Source: a virus
IMG/VR virus record: IMGVR_UViG_3300020420_000076
Location: 1-20,038 of that record
DNA length: 20,038 bases
Strand: one strand, 5' to 3'
Part shown: positions 11,484 through 19,698 of the stretch, piece after piece
Layout: every line of letters begins with the position of its first letter
Numbering within the stretch: position 1 is the first letter of the stretch
Notes under the pieces: model-generated
Databases searched by the model: none
What the model saw: the letters and a program-made list of their open reading frames with translations, nothing else
What the model was told of the DNA's origin: nothing
Translations under genes and position numbers: made by a program

Positions 11484-14400
11484 TTAACTTTGCAACCCAA
11501 ATCCCTTTGCGATGTAGTCAAATGTCCTATCAACTGCACCCCCGCTTGAATTTGCAAACGCTATTGTGAACCCACTTACTGTCTTAGAACTTATTGTGAA
11601 AACATCACCAGTAGCCATATTTTGTGCGGAAATACCTATTGCGGGTGCTTCAAAAAATGGGTTTGTAAACGTTACTGTTTTGCTTCCGCTTGATGTTGCC
11701 ACATTACTTTCCGCAAACGTTCTTTCTTCCATATTTAATTTAATCACAATATTTTTTACATTACTAGACGTTTGAGCGTCATCATTTGACAACTTTAAAC
11801 GAAACTTTGCAAATTTAAATTTGAACGTTGCTGATTGTGTAATATCTTGAAAGCTTGTGCAATCGGCTAGTGACGTTGTGGAAGTTGCTATCTGCACTCT
11901 ATGAAAAGCGTGTATTTGTTCCGTTCCATCAAAAGGTGCTTTAGCTTCATCAAATAATAATGCACCTCTACCACCATCAAACAAATCATAAGGGTTTTCT
12001 GCGTCTAGGGTTATTGATGGTTCTATATTGCCATCAAATATTTGTGAAAGTGAAAGAGAATTAGTGAAATTGTAAAACCCTTTTGCATCTCTGTTTGTAT
12101 TATTAAAATTTGGGTTTGACGTTGTATCTGTTCCCCCTAGCTCAAAATCCCCTTCAACACTATCAAAATTACCTACTGTATCGTCAAAATTAGTAACTGT
12201 ATCTAAAGATAATATTACATCCCCCGATGGGTCTATCTTTACAGCAAGCGGAAATGATGCGTCCATTTGGTCTGAAGCCGTGAAAATATCGGGTGTTTCT
12301 GTAAACGTTGATATTTGCTTATAGGCTTGTATAGCTGAAATATTGGTTGTGACTATGGTGGCTTCTGCCGATGTATTGCCGTTTTTATCTACTGCTTTGA
12401 TAAGATATGAACCGACTCTAGCGGGTACTACTGCATTATCGCACTTTCTTCTAGGGCATCTAACAAGATTTGTTGAGTTAAGCCAGTTAGCACCAGTTGT
12501 AACATTTTGATAGCGTATTTCATAAAAAGATATATCCAAGTCGCTATTCGCTGAAGGGGGTGTCCATGTAAGCTTTAGATGGTCTTGACCATGCAACTCA
12601 ACCCCGAAATCCTCAACATTGCTAGGCGGTTCAACACCCCCTACTATTGCCCTTGTAGTTGATATGAAGGTACTCTTAGACCCTATAGTGTTTACTGCCC
12701 TTACTCTGACTTGATAGGTTGCACCATCAATCACATTAAGGTGTTGATATTCCAGTATTTTTCCAACTGCTATTTCTCTAAATGAATCACTAACAGCGTT
12801 CCCATCGGGGTCTAATGTCTGCTTTATTTGCACCTCATAATTATCAACAAAAAGGTCTGTTGACGCTCCAATAGTAATTAACATTCTCGTTATAACAATC
12901 CCATCGGCATACTCTACCAGTTCATCAGCTAGTGTTATGCTTGCGGGTGGCTGTACTGAAAAGGGGTTTGGAAGTGTTGTGTCGGGTATCGTTGCCACTT
13001 CCTGTTGTGTACCGAATGTATAAAAACTATCTTGATGCTCTGAACATTGTAAACTTACTGTGTGGTCTGTGTTTATTGACATTCCCTGTACTCTAAAGGG
13101 TTTTGCGGAAAAGCTAGGGGTTGCATGGGTTACGTTTACAATATCCCCTATGGCTAGGTCTAAGGCTGTTGCATCTGCTCTAAGCGATATATCAAGGCTA
13201 GTTCTGGAACGTCTAAGTATTATTTCTGCCATTTCTTGAGCTTGATATGGACTTGTAAACATAGAAAAATCAAATCTGCCTTCTAATAAAAGACCGCCAT
13301 CAGCGGTTTTCATATTTGCGTGTTGGTCTGCCGATGCTAATCCTGTTTCATCTACTGGCGGGAATTGTGCTGTGTCCGACTGATAATTTTTATCTGGATT
13401 GATAAAGTTTACAATAACCCTGTTATATCGTGAGTTTTTATTTTTACTTTGGACTGTGATACCGCCTAATATATTGTCTTCTGTGAGCGTTATAGACGCT
13501 GACCCTGTGCTTTCGACCAATATATTGTATTTACCCCCCGAAAAGTTTAGATACGACCTAGACCCCCTTACAAAGTTTTTGACGTTATCTATAGCTTTTA
13601 CTGACGTATCAACTACCGCATGACTATCCATAAGGTCAATCTGGCTTGCACCGCTGAAAGGTGTGATATTTGTATCACATACATCTGTGGCGGTCTGCCA
13701 ATCAGCAAAGTTACTATCGAAATAACTATTTGGGATACCCATGCCGAATCTATCGTTTCTGAGATAGTCTAATAGCTGTAATATTGGGTTATCAGAATAT
13801 TCCCATGTTGTGCTTGTATCTGCCCTGTGGCTACCGCTACCGCCTGTAACTGTTCCATCAAGATTTGGATTGTAGACCTTCCGACCCTTTATAATCGCTT
13901 GCACTTTAGGCAATGACCCGAACTTATCAGCGTTCCATTCAAATCTAAGAGCTAGATAGGATAACCCTCGTAATCTGTGATTTGATGTCCATGACGTAAG
14001 TGTAGATAAAAGGGTTGATGCTGATTGTGAGTCTGTTCCCAAATGTGCTTCAACTGTAATCAGACTAGAGTCAGCAAAGAAGTTTGAATCCGAACTAGCT
14101 ACTGTTCGTTGTGTGCCATCGGTCAATGCTCCGCTAAGAGTAACTTGGTTTTCGTTTACAAATAGGGTTTCTACGCTGTTTATTTCTCCTTCACTAAGAA
14201 CTAAAGCCATATATAAATATTGATTATCTGTTCCCGATGTTTCTAAGAATACGACATTACCCCCAACTTTTCTTGTTCCATATACAACAGGAATAGAAGC
14301 GTTTGCCCTAAATTTATTGACTAATATCCCCTGTGCTTGCTGTTCTGCAAAGTCATCCCCGAACTCTGGTATTTCTGGTTGTGGTATTAGCCACCCTACA

Positions 14401-14489
14401 ACGTCTTCTACTACGTCTACGACTACATCAACTACATCTCTTACGAAATCGCCTACATCATCAAGAAAATCACCTACAAAATCACACAT
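11484..14489 (-). CDS. J: Tail tip / central hub protein (lambda J-like)
   Basis: 1001 residues, the usual size for lambda J-type proteins and the largest gene here. Residues 2-34 are an odd amphipathic repeat of D and V (DFVRDVVDVVVDVVEDVVGW). Residues 50-125 hold the conserved front of the family (IPVVYGTRKVGGNVVFLET, YLYMALVLSEGEI). Residues 125-480 form the hub domains, with IIKGRKVY at 199-206 and a DNPILQLLDYL segment. Two fibronectin type III-like domains follow at about 513-617 and 620-717. The C-terminal module at 922-998 ends FDYIAKGFG, typical of phage tip proteins. The protein closes the tail tube and is likely to contact the cell surface. The gene symbol is by analogy with lambda. 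Confidence 0.85.
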   Translation of the reverse strand: MCDFVGDFLDDVGDFVRDVVDVVVDVVEDVVGWLIPQPEIPEFGDDFAEQQAQGILVNKFRANASIPVVYGTRKVGGNVVFLETSGTDNQYLYMALVLSEGEINSVETLFVNENQVTLSGALTDGTQRTVASSDSNFFADSSLITVEAHLGTDSQSASTLLSTLTSWTSNHRLRGLSYLALRFEWNADKFGSLPKVQAIIKGRKVYNPNLDGTVTGGSGSHRADTSTTWEYSDNPILQLLDYLRNDRFGMGIPNSYFDSNFADWQTATDVCDTNITPFSGASQIDLMDSHAVVDTSVKAIDNVKNFVRGSRSYLNFSGGKYNILVESTGSASITLTEDNILGGITVQSKNKNSRYNRVIVNFINPDKNYQSDTAQFPPVDETGLASADQHANMKTADGGLLLEGRFDFSMFTSPYQAQEMAEIILRRSRTSLDISLRADATALDLAIGDIVNVTHATPSFSAKPFRVQGMSINTDHTVSLQCSEHQDSFYTFGTQQEVATIPDTTLPNPFSVQPPASITLADELVEYADGIVITRMLITIGASTDLFVDNYEVQIKQTLDPDGNAVSDSFREIAVGKILEYQHLNVIDGATYQVRVRAVNTIGSKSTFISTTRAIVGGVEPPSNVEDFGVELHGQDHLKLTWTPPSANSDLDISFYEIRYQNVTTGANWLNSTNLVRCPRRKCDNAVVPARVGSYLIKAVDKNGNTSAEATIVTTNISAIQAYKQISTFTETPDIFTASDQMDASFPLAVKIDPSGDVILSLDTVTNFDDTVGNFDSVEGDFELGGTDTTSNPNFNNTNRDAKGFYNFTNSLSLSQIFDGNIEPSITLDAENPYDLFDGGRGALLFDEAKAPFDGTEQIHAFHRVQIATSTTSLADCTSFQDITQSATFKFKFAKFRLKLSNDDAQTSSNVKNIVIKLNMEERTFAESNVATSSGSKTVTFTNPFFEAPAIGISAQNMATGDVFTISSKTVSGFTIAFANSSGGAVDRTFDYIAKGFGLQS

Positions 14490-14933
14490 TTATGCTAATC
14501 TCCAGTTACCGCCCATATTTTCAAACCCAAGTTTTTCTAACACCGCACCTATTTCTATTTTTGTTGTGACCCCCATGACTATAGGCAAATCATCAGCTAC
14601 ATTTTTTACGCTATCTATCAGCGTTTTTACTAGCTTAAAATTTCTATATTGTTTTTTAATATATAGAATATTTATGTTTATTAGTTCCTGTTTGCTAAAC
14701 CAATATTCTGATTTATGAAATATGCAACAGCCAATAAGTTCCTGTTGTTCTAACTCTTTTACAAGAATAATCTTGCCCTTTTGTAAAATGAAATCAATAA
14801 ACGCTTTTAGTTTTGGCTTATCTACTTTGGGTAAGTCTACGTCAAATAAATCAACTTCTTTAAAATTTATCAACAAATCAAAGACCTCTTGAAAATCTTT
14901 TTTCTCTGCTTGGTATATATGAACACTACTCAT
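14490..14933 (-). CDS. GNAT acetyltransferase-like protein in the tail module
   Basis: 147 residues from the ATG at 14933, chosen because it overlaps the upstream stop as ATGA. The fold pattern fits GNAT: an N-terminal strand-helix (HIYQAEKKDFQEVFDLL), a central hairpin (GKIILVKELEQQELIGCCIFH), the strand ININILYIKKQYRNFKLVKTLI (about 84-105) and the end KLGFENMGGNWRL (132-144). The acetyl-CoA loop usually reads R/Q-xx-G-xG/A; here it is KKQYRNFKL, without the glycines, so activity is doubtful. In lambda-like phages this slot, between the L-like gene and J, is filled by the K (NlpC/P60 peptidase) and I genes, which are absent. Role unknown: tail maturation, host modification or a structural relic. 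Confidence 0.65.
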   Translation of the reverse strand: MSSVHIYQAEKKDFQEVFDLLINFKEVDLFDVDLPKVDKPKLKAFIDFILQKGKIILVKELEQQELIGCCIFHKSEYWFSKQELININILYIKKQYRNFKLVKTLIDSVKNVADDLPIVMGVTTKIEIGAVLEKLGFENMGGNWRLA

Positions 14934-15496
14934 ACCCGACCCCATTTAATGTCGCTTACAGTTAAAGCGGAAAATTCCATACCTTTGTCAGAAGAAAAAA
15001 ACCTTTTTTGTGAAGTGTCTGACGTTGTTCGCCCACTTTGTTTTGAAAAGTTACCCCAATGTGATGTAACAGTTAGGTTTATGCTTGCTGATTTTGTGGT
15101 ATCCGTAATCTTATATTCGTCTATTGTTCCATAAAATAACAGGAATGGGTCTGCTATTAGTGCAAGGTTTGCATCTAAAAACCCTCTATAAACAAATACA
15201 TTGTCGTTAATGATGTTTTCGTTAAGTGCTATGGATATATAGGTTTGGTCTACACCAGAAAGATTAACAATAAGACTATTTTTAGAAGGTGCGTTTGTTT
15301 CGCTTACCCCTGTTATTCCTCTAAAATGTCCGTTTGCTTGGTACGTTCTTGATGTTCCAGAAACGTTTGATGTTATGTCAAAGCTTGCATTTGTTAGATA
15401 TACTGGCGTTCCGAAACCTAATTCTAATAAAATAACTGGTTCAATATTTCCTGTGGCTAGTTCTGTTTTTACTGCACTTGTTAGACCTCTAGCCAT
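14930..15496 (-). CDS. Minor tail protein (DUF2163-like, lambda L position)
   Basis: 188 residues. The motifs match the N-terminal part of DUF2163-type minor tail proteins: VILLELGFGTPVYLTNA at 20-36, then LLFYGTIDEYKI and the closing SHWGNFSKQSGRTTSDTSQKRFF with DKGMEF. These proteins sit between tape measure and tip protein and form part of the tail-tip complex. It starts after a 45-base gap that holds copy A of the leader repeat, an exception in a region where genes otherwise touch. The ribosome binding site AGGA belongs to that repeat. Confidence 0.8.
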   Translation of the reverse strand: MARGLTSAVKTELATGNIEPVILLELGFGTPVYLTNASFDITSNVSGTSRTYQANGHFRGITGVSETNAPSKNSLIVNLSGVDQTYISIALNENIINDNVFVYRGFLDANLALIADPFLLFYGTIDEYKITDTTKSASINLTVTSHWGNFSKQSGRTTSDTSQKRFFSSDKGMEFSALTVSDIKWGRV

Positions 15497-15499
15497 GTT

Positions 15500-15535
15500 T
15501 ATCCTGGGATTTTATTTAGTAAAATCAATAACTTA
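15500..15535 (-). repeat. Copy A of a roughly 36-bp two-copy leader element
   Basis: On the minus strand the element contains a perfect hairpin, GATTTTA with loop CTAAA and TAAAATC, followed by CCCAGGATA, whose AGGA is the ribosome binding site 5 bases before the ATG at 15496. The second copy is at 4738-4772 (31 of 36 positions equal). Confidence 0.65.
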
Positions 15536-15541
15536 CACATC

Positions 15542-16150
15542 TTACAAACTCTCTATTACATCGAACTCATAATTAAATAATAAGTTTCCATTCTTGTCAT
15601 TCTGACCTGTTGCGAACTCTTGAACGTCACTTGTTAAATGAACTGTAAAAGGTACTGAATCATAAGTTACAGCACTATCATTTGCTAGAGCTTCTCTTAA
15701 AGGCGGTTCTATTGTGACTGTTGACGCATTACTAGATGAGGTTGCATCTTCGACAACCATATAAACCTTATCATGGGCAAACTTTATGAAATCACCTGCT
15801 TTTAATCGCCCTGCTCCATCAGCACCGAACCCATCTATAGCTATCGTTGTGTCTGTTGCTGTATGTGTGCCATTGACTAATAAAGTGCCTGTTTCGTTGC
15901 CCTGTGCGTTAAGATAGCTTGGGAAGGTTACTGTAAAATTATCTTTTCTGTTTCTTTGCTTCATTATAAACGCCATCACAGGTGCAAAGTCTGCCCTAGT
16001 CATGGGAGGATATGAAAGAGTAAAACTAAAGCGTTGACCTTGCACTTGTCTTCTAAATGTCTTTCCGCTATCGGTTTCGCTGAACAATGTCTTTTGATTG
16101 CTCTTGATATTTATAGCTGTAAAATCTGTTTTTGGTAACGCTCCACTCAT
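15542..16150 (-). CDS. Minor tail protein / distal-tail-type protein
   Basis: 202 residues. A beta-rich front (DFTAINIKSNQKTLFSETDS) leads to LSYPPMTRADFAPVMAFIMKQRNRKD (45-70), a motif seen in tail proteins directly after the tape measure in many siphoviruses (lambda M position). A middle domain follows with GADGAGRLKAGDFIKFA and VYMVVEDA, and the closing strands LLFNYEFDVIESL. It overlaps the tape measure gene by ATGA. It likely forms the ring between tube and tip (distal tail protein). Certainty is good for a tail role, moderate for the exact equivalent. Confidence 0.75.
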   Translation of the reverse strand: MSGALPKTDFTAINIKSNQKTLFSETDSGKTFRRQVQGQRFSFTLSYPPMTRADFAPVMAFIMKQRNRKDNFTVTFPSYLNAQGNETGTLLVNGTHTATDTTIAIDGFGADGAGRLKAGDFIKFAHDKVYMVVEDATSSSNASTVTIEPPLREALANDSAVTYDSVPFTVHLTSDVQEFATGQNDKNGNLLFNYEFDVIESL

Positions 16151-18189
16151 ACGACTGCCATTTTACCCTTTTCGTTCATAGCACTATTGATAAGGTTTAC
16201 GATTACACCCCTGCTATTTACCAATAATTCGTTGAACCCTCTAGCGTCTACTGTATTAATATTGAAATTTACTGTGACTTGTTTACCCATTCCTAGCTTG
16301 TCATTTGGTACGACTGTTCCCGCTTGGTCTGGTACAAAGAGTTCTGCACCTTTTTCCCCAACAATGCTTGCCCTACCTACTGGCGGTCTACCACCTTTTT
16401 CAAAACCTCTAATTTTGTTTATGATACCCGCACCAAAGGCTAATGCACCCCCTACAGCTACAATATTGAATGGGAAGGGTATAGAAGCAAACGTTTTCAT
16501 TGCTCCTTCTTGTAAGCTTATTAATGATTTCTTAATTGCATCTGCTTTGAACATTGCCATGCCTTTGTCAAAAGCACTTTGTATCGCTTGACCTATTAAC
16601 ATTTCAACAGTTTTTCTTACAATAAATTGTGATAAATCTTGGAAGCTTAGTTTTCCTGTCATTACAAAATCGGTTAATGATTGTTTCAATCCCTCAAAAG
16701 CTTCTACACCTATGTCACGCATTTGCAACAAACCATCTTTCTGAGTTGTCATTGCTTCGTTGAAACCTTCTTTAAATTTTTCGTATGCTGTTGTGAGTGA
16801 TAAAAGTTCCTTCTTTTGTTTTTTAAGTGACCCTGTTGTCTTGTCTGTGCTAGTGCCAAACTCCTCTACTGTGCCGATTGGCACTAATGCCATCGCTTTG
16901 TCTAATTCAAATAATAATTTTTTGAAATCTCTTAATTCTTTGTTGGCTTTGAAAATTTCATCTGCATCTTCTTGAAAAGGGTTGCTTACTGTTTTAGCTT
17001 CACCTAATTTTTTAATAGTCTGAACTAATTCATCCCTTAACTTATGAAAATTATCCCGAACCCTATCAAATCCATCTGCCGTGTCGCTCGTAAATGTTTC
17101 TAGTTGAGTTTTTATAACATCAACATTTGTTTTGAAGTCCTCAAACCCTTTTTTAGCTGAAAACGCTTCGAATAATTTTTCAAGATTGCCTGTAGCTTCT
17201 GCAACCCCTACCCCCAAAGCCACTATCGCTCCAATGCCTGTTATTCTTGACACTTTTGCAAACTTTATCATTCCTAATCGCACTTTTGTTAAGGCAAGTG
17301 CAAGATTTAGAAAAGATGTTGTGATTTTACCGACAACAAAAGCCATTCCCAAAGCTTTTATCAACTGGAAATTATCATGAATTATCTTGATACCTTTACC
17401 AACAGTAATAACAGCCGTTGAGAGTCCTTTTCCAACTGCTCTTGCAATTTCATCTATGGTATCTTGGTTCTCTGATAAAGCTTTGTCTAAAGCACCGAAT
17501 TCTTGTTTTAAGCCAACTAAAAATTCGTCTGCAACCGCTTTTTGAAAACTAAATATTTTATCGCCTATCATTGAAAGCGTTCCTGTAAAGGTCTTCGCTA
17601 GGTCATCTGTTGCACCCGCAAACCTTCCACCTTTTCCAAACACTCTTTCAAATGCTTCGGCTGTTTCTTCCGCTGTTACTGTAGCACCCGCCTTAAATCC
17701 TAGTAAATCCCTAACACCTCTTTCCCTAAAAATGTCTGCACTAGCTACACCCGCTGAGAATGAACGCTGTATCTGTTCCGCTGTTGTTTGGAAGTCTAAC
17801 CCAGTAACACTAGCAACATTCCCTGTTATTTCTAATATCTTTGCTAATTCTTTTGAATCTTTTGCAACAACTGCTAGGTTTCCCGCTCCCGCTTGTATTT
17901 GCTCTAAGCTAAAAGGCACTTTAGATGCGAACTTCGACATAACATCAAAAGCTTTTGCACCTTCTTCAACGCTTCCAAATAAAAATTTAAGTCTGATTTG
18001 AAGGGATTCAACTTGCCTACCAACGTCAACAAAAGACTTTATCGCAACACCCGCACCAATACCCACAAGAGCATTTCTAAGGTTAAAAACTGATTTCTTG
18101 AGTTTATCTATCCCCGTTGTGGCTGACTTCATAGCTTGGCGGGTCTTATCCTTCGCTATAATGTCTATATTTACGTTTTTTGTTGCCAC
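16147..18189 (-). CDS. Tail tape measure protein
   Basis: 680 residues starting with GTG directly after the chaperone extension stop. The first 40 residues are basic and helical (DIIAKDKTRQAMKSATTGI). There are hydrophobic segments at 38-56, 277-300, 318-333 and 568-592, and long helices between. The C-terminal region has TGKLSFQDLSQFIVRKTVEML (511-531) and FEKGGRPPVGRASIVGEKGAELFVP (596-620), a typical ending of lambda-type tape measures. Tape measure length sets tail length; at about 0.15 nm per residue this gives roughly 100 nm, a medium siphovirus tail (estimate from the rule). It is also thought to help DNA pass the cell envelope. Confidence 0.92.
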   Translation of the reverse strand: MATKNVNIDIIAKDKTRQAMKSATTGIDKLKKSVFNLRNALVGIGAGVAIKSFVDVGRQVESLQIRLKFLFGSVEEGAKAFDVMSKFASKVPFSLEQIQAGAGNLAVVAKDSKELAKILEITGNVASVTGLDFQTTAEQIQRSFSAGVASADIFRERGVRDLLGFKAGATVTAEETAEAFERVFGKGGRFAGATDDLAKTFTGTLSMIGDKIFSFQKAVADEFLVGLKQEFGALDKALSENQDTIDEIARAVGKGLSTAVITVGKGIKIIHDNFQLIKALGMAFVVGKITTSFLNLALALTKVRLGMIKFAKVSRITGIGAIVALGVGVAEATGNLEKLFEAFSAKKGFEDFKTNVDVIKTQLETFTSDTADGFDRVRDNFHKLRDELVQTIKKLGEAKTVSNPFQEDADEIFKANKELRDFKKLLFELDKAMALVPIGTVEEFGTSTDKTTGSLKKQKKELLSLTTAYEKFKEGFNEAMTTQKDGLLQMRDIGVEAFEGLKQSLTDFVMTGKLSFQDLSQFIVRKTVEMLIGQAIQSAFDKGMAMFKADAIKKSLISLQEGAMKTFASIPFPFNIVAVGGALAFGAGIINKIRGFEKGGRPPVGRASIVGEKGAELFVPDQAGTVVPNDKLGMGKQVTVNFNINTVDARGFNELLVNSRGVIVNLINSAMNEKGKMAVV

Positions 18190-18713
18190 TTATCTACTTG
18201 CCTTTGATATTCGTTCTTGTCGTTCTCGTTCCTCATGTTGGATTTGGAAGTACGCAATCCACATATTAAATTCTTCAACTGACATTTGCAAGATTTCGGA
18301 AACTGTTTTGTGAAGCTTTTCGGCTAAACCAAAAATGTTGTGTAACTCTGCATCATTCTTTAGTTTTTTTTATAATCCTCAATATCTTCATTACCAGTAC
18401 CCATTATCTTTGTGGCAACGTCTGCAATTACATTTGTGTCAGCTTTTGTTTTGAAGGAAAGAATGTGAGAAGCATTAAACATTTTTTCGCCATCTTTTGT
18501 TAAGGCTTTTTCAATGATAACGTCAATGAGTACAAGCAAATCGGTATTCGTAGCACCCTTAAATATCTTTTGTTTCTCAAGCATATTAAAAGGCTTGGTA
18601 TGAATAGCTTTATCGCCTGTCAAACCCCACTCTGGAACTTCAATAATCTGTGTGTCTAGCTGACTAAAATGGTCACGAATACCATCAAAGTAGTCAATCT
18701 TTTCATCTGCCAT
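18190..18713 (-). CDS. Tail assembly chaperone, frameshifted long form (GT-type)
   Basis: About 174 residues made by a -1 shift at 18363-18369. The first 117 residues are the short form; the extension adds 57, starting LKNDAELHNIFGLAEKLHKT and containing VSEILQMSVEEFNMWIAYFQ, then a charged tail to the stop at 18190. The extension has no start codon of its own before its middle and contains the FGLAEKL, MS-xEEF and W-xAYF signature typical of the second chaperone frame of lambda-like phages. Long and short forms coat the tape measure during tail assembly in lambda. The stop is followed at once by the tape measure start. Confidence 0.85.
18360..18713 (-). CDS. Tail assembly chaperone, short form (G-type)
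   Basis: 117 residues. Motifs of the first chaperone frame are present: IIEVPEWGLTGDKAIHTKPFNM (23-44) and LLVLIDVIIEKALTKDGEKMF (60-80), followed by a helical end. The stop codon TAA lies directly behind the slippery A-AAA-AAC, as expected where a fraction of ribosomes shift. Its place between tube and tape measure genes is the standard one. Without the frameshift this gene and the extension would be unrelated frames. Confidence 0.88.
   Translation of the reverse strand: MADEKIDYFDGIRDHFSQLDTQIIEVPEWGLTGDKAIHTKPFNMLEKQKIFKGATNTDLLVLIDVIIEKALTKDGEKMFNASHILSFKTKADTNVIADVATKIMGTGNEDIEDYKKN
18363..18369 (-). other. Programmed -1 frameshift site
   Basis: The heptamer A-AAA-AAC lies at the end of a run of eight A, in the correct phase for a -1 slip (AAA AAC re-paired as AAA AAA), immediately before TAA. 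GAGG, like an internal ribosome binding site, lies about 7 bases upstream and could stimulate the shift. I see no strong hairpin right after it. Confidence 0.85.
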
Positions 18714-18714
18714 T

Positions 18715-19101
18715 TTAGACTGTTCCGATGGTCAACCCACCATTACCTTGTCCAGATACAGTTCTAGTTGTTACACCATCTAATGTAACGCCTACTGACA
18801 TTCCAGTAACAATTCCACTACCACTAAACTTTCTATCTCCAGACTCATTACCTTCTGGTAAGAAAGCAAAAGTAAGTTCTGCTCCTTGTACTAATGTTGT
18901 TTGACCAGAATCCGTTTCATCAAAGTTCATATCAATGGTGAAAGTATAAGTACCCCGACCGACTAAATATGATTTCATTGAACTACCAAGTGCTGTATCC
19001 TCAACAACGTCATGGGTAGTATCAACTGTGAACCCTGTGGCATTACCTAACGTAGTACCCCCAATAGTTACAACCCCTTCTTTTCCGTGATGTGTAGCCA
19101 T
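18715..19101 (-). CDS. Major tail tube protein
   Basis: 128 residues, beta-rich with few charged stretches. The N-terminal HGKEGVVTIGGTTLGNATGF and the middle DVVEDTALGSSMKSYLVGRG (31-50) followed by YTFTIDMNFDETDSGQ are typical of tail tube subunits that form hexameric rings. The end (GMSVGVTLDGVTTRTVSGQG) gives the last strands. Good ribosome binding site AAGGAG. Gene order, directly before the chaperone pair, supports the call. Confidence 0.85.
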   Translation of the reverse strand: MATHHGKEGVVTIGGTTLGNATGFTVDTTHDVVEDTALGSSMKSYLVGRGTYTFTIDMNFDETDSGQTTLVQGAELTFAFLPEGNESGDRKFSGSGIVTGMSVGVTLDGVTTRTVSGQGNGGLTIGTV

Positions 19102-19105
19102 TTAT

Positions 19106-19255
19106 TTACTCCTTTTCTTCTTTAGGTTTTTCGACTTTTTTAGAAACCGCCTTTTCTTCATGTACCTTGTAGCCATTTTTTTCAAAATGTTCTACATGGT
19201 CTTCAACGCATTTTATTATACTTTCGCCTTTTTTCATAGTCACATTTTTAGCCAT
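19106..19255 (-). CDS. 49-residue protein between tail terminator and tube genes
   Basis: It starts at a TAATG overlap with the terminator stop, and its stop lies 4 bases before the tube start. The sequence begins MAKNVTMKKGESIIKCVEDH, has the middle VEHFEKNGYKV and ends in a lysine/glutamate-rich tail. The pattern resembles small connector-region proteins in marine phages (EH-x-E-xF-xKNG-xKV), whose role I do not know. Coupled translation supports a real gene. Confidence 0.6.
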   Translation of the reverse strand: MAKNVTMKKGESIIKCVEDHVEHFEKNGYKVHEEKAVSKKVEKPKEEKE

Positions 19256-19698
19256 TATGCACTCCCTCTAGTAAATTCATATACTACCCTTGCTGTTATT
19301 CGTACACCCCCATACGGATATATTGTACCCTCATCCGTTGATGCTTCAATAATCTGCGTATCTATAGCATTACCATTTCTAGTTATATCATTATCTAAAG
19401 TTTCTTCAACAACTTCTATGATTTGGTTGCGAACTGTGTCTATATTGGAGTCTGTACCTTTTCCAAAAGCCACAATCAAAAAGTCTATAGTTCCTCTATA
19501 TGTTCCTGCACCTGTATCACCTATGCTAGAAACTTCCCTCGTTTCGTCACCAGATTGGATAAACATAGCAGGGAATTGTGCGTCACTAAGTTCTTCAACC
19601 TCAAAGGGTTCTCTTGTTATCTTTTTGAACTCAATAGGACTTGTAACCGCATCAAGCTTTGTAATTATATCACCTGCTATGTTTTCCCTTTTGCTCAT
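19255..19698 (-). CDS. Tail terminator / tail completion protein
   Basis: 147 residues. The order of features fits tail terminator proteins. A helical front (ENIAGDIITKLDAV) leads to LSDAQFPAMFIQSGDETREV (37-56), then YRGTIDFLIVAFGKGT, a long helix IDTVRNQIIEVVEETLDND and final strands VRITARVVYEFTRGSA. Such proteins cap the tail tube and join it to the head. The gene lies between the neck protein and the tube gene, as in lambda-like and HK97-like phages. It overlaps the upstream gene by ATGA. Confidence 0.75.
   Translation of the reverse strand: MSKRENIAGDIITKLDAVTSPIEFKKITREPFEVEELSDAQFPAMFIQSGDETREVSSIGDTGAGTYRGTIDFLIVAFGKGTDSNIDTVRNQIIEVVEETLDNDITRNGNAIDTQIIEASTDEGTIYPYGGVRITARVVYEFTRGSA

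Noticed and set aside
14317-14718. Plus-strand open frame of 133 codons rich in T and S, and its 78-codon neighbour frame
   Set aside because: Both are antisense shadows of the D/V repeat of tip protein J and of the GNAT-like gene; no ribosome binding site and low-complexity translation.
16187-16591. Plus-strand open frame of 134 codons
   Set aside because: Antisense to the tape measure C-terminus, which has clear family motifs.
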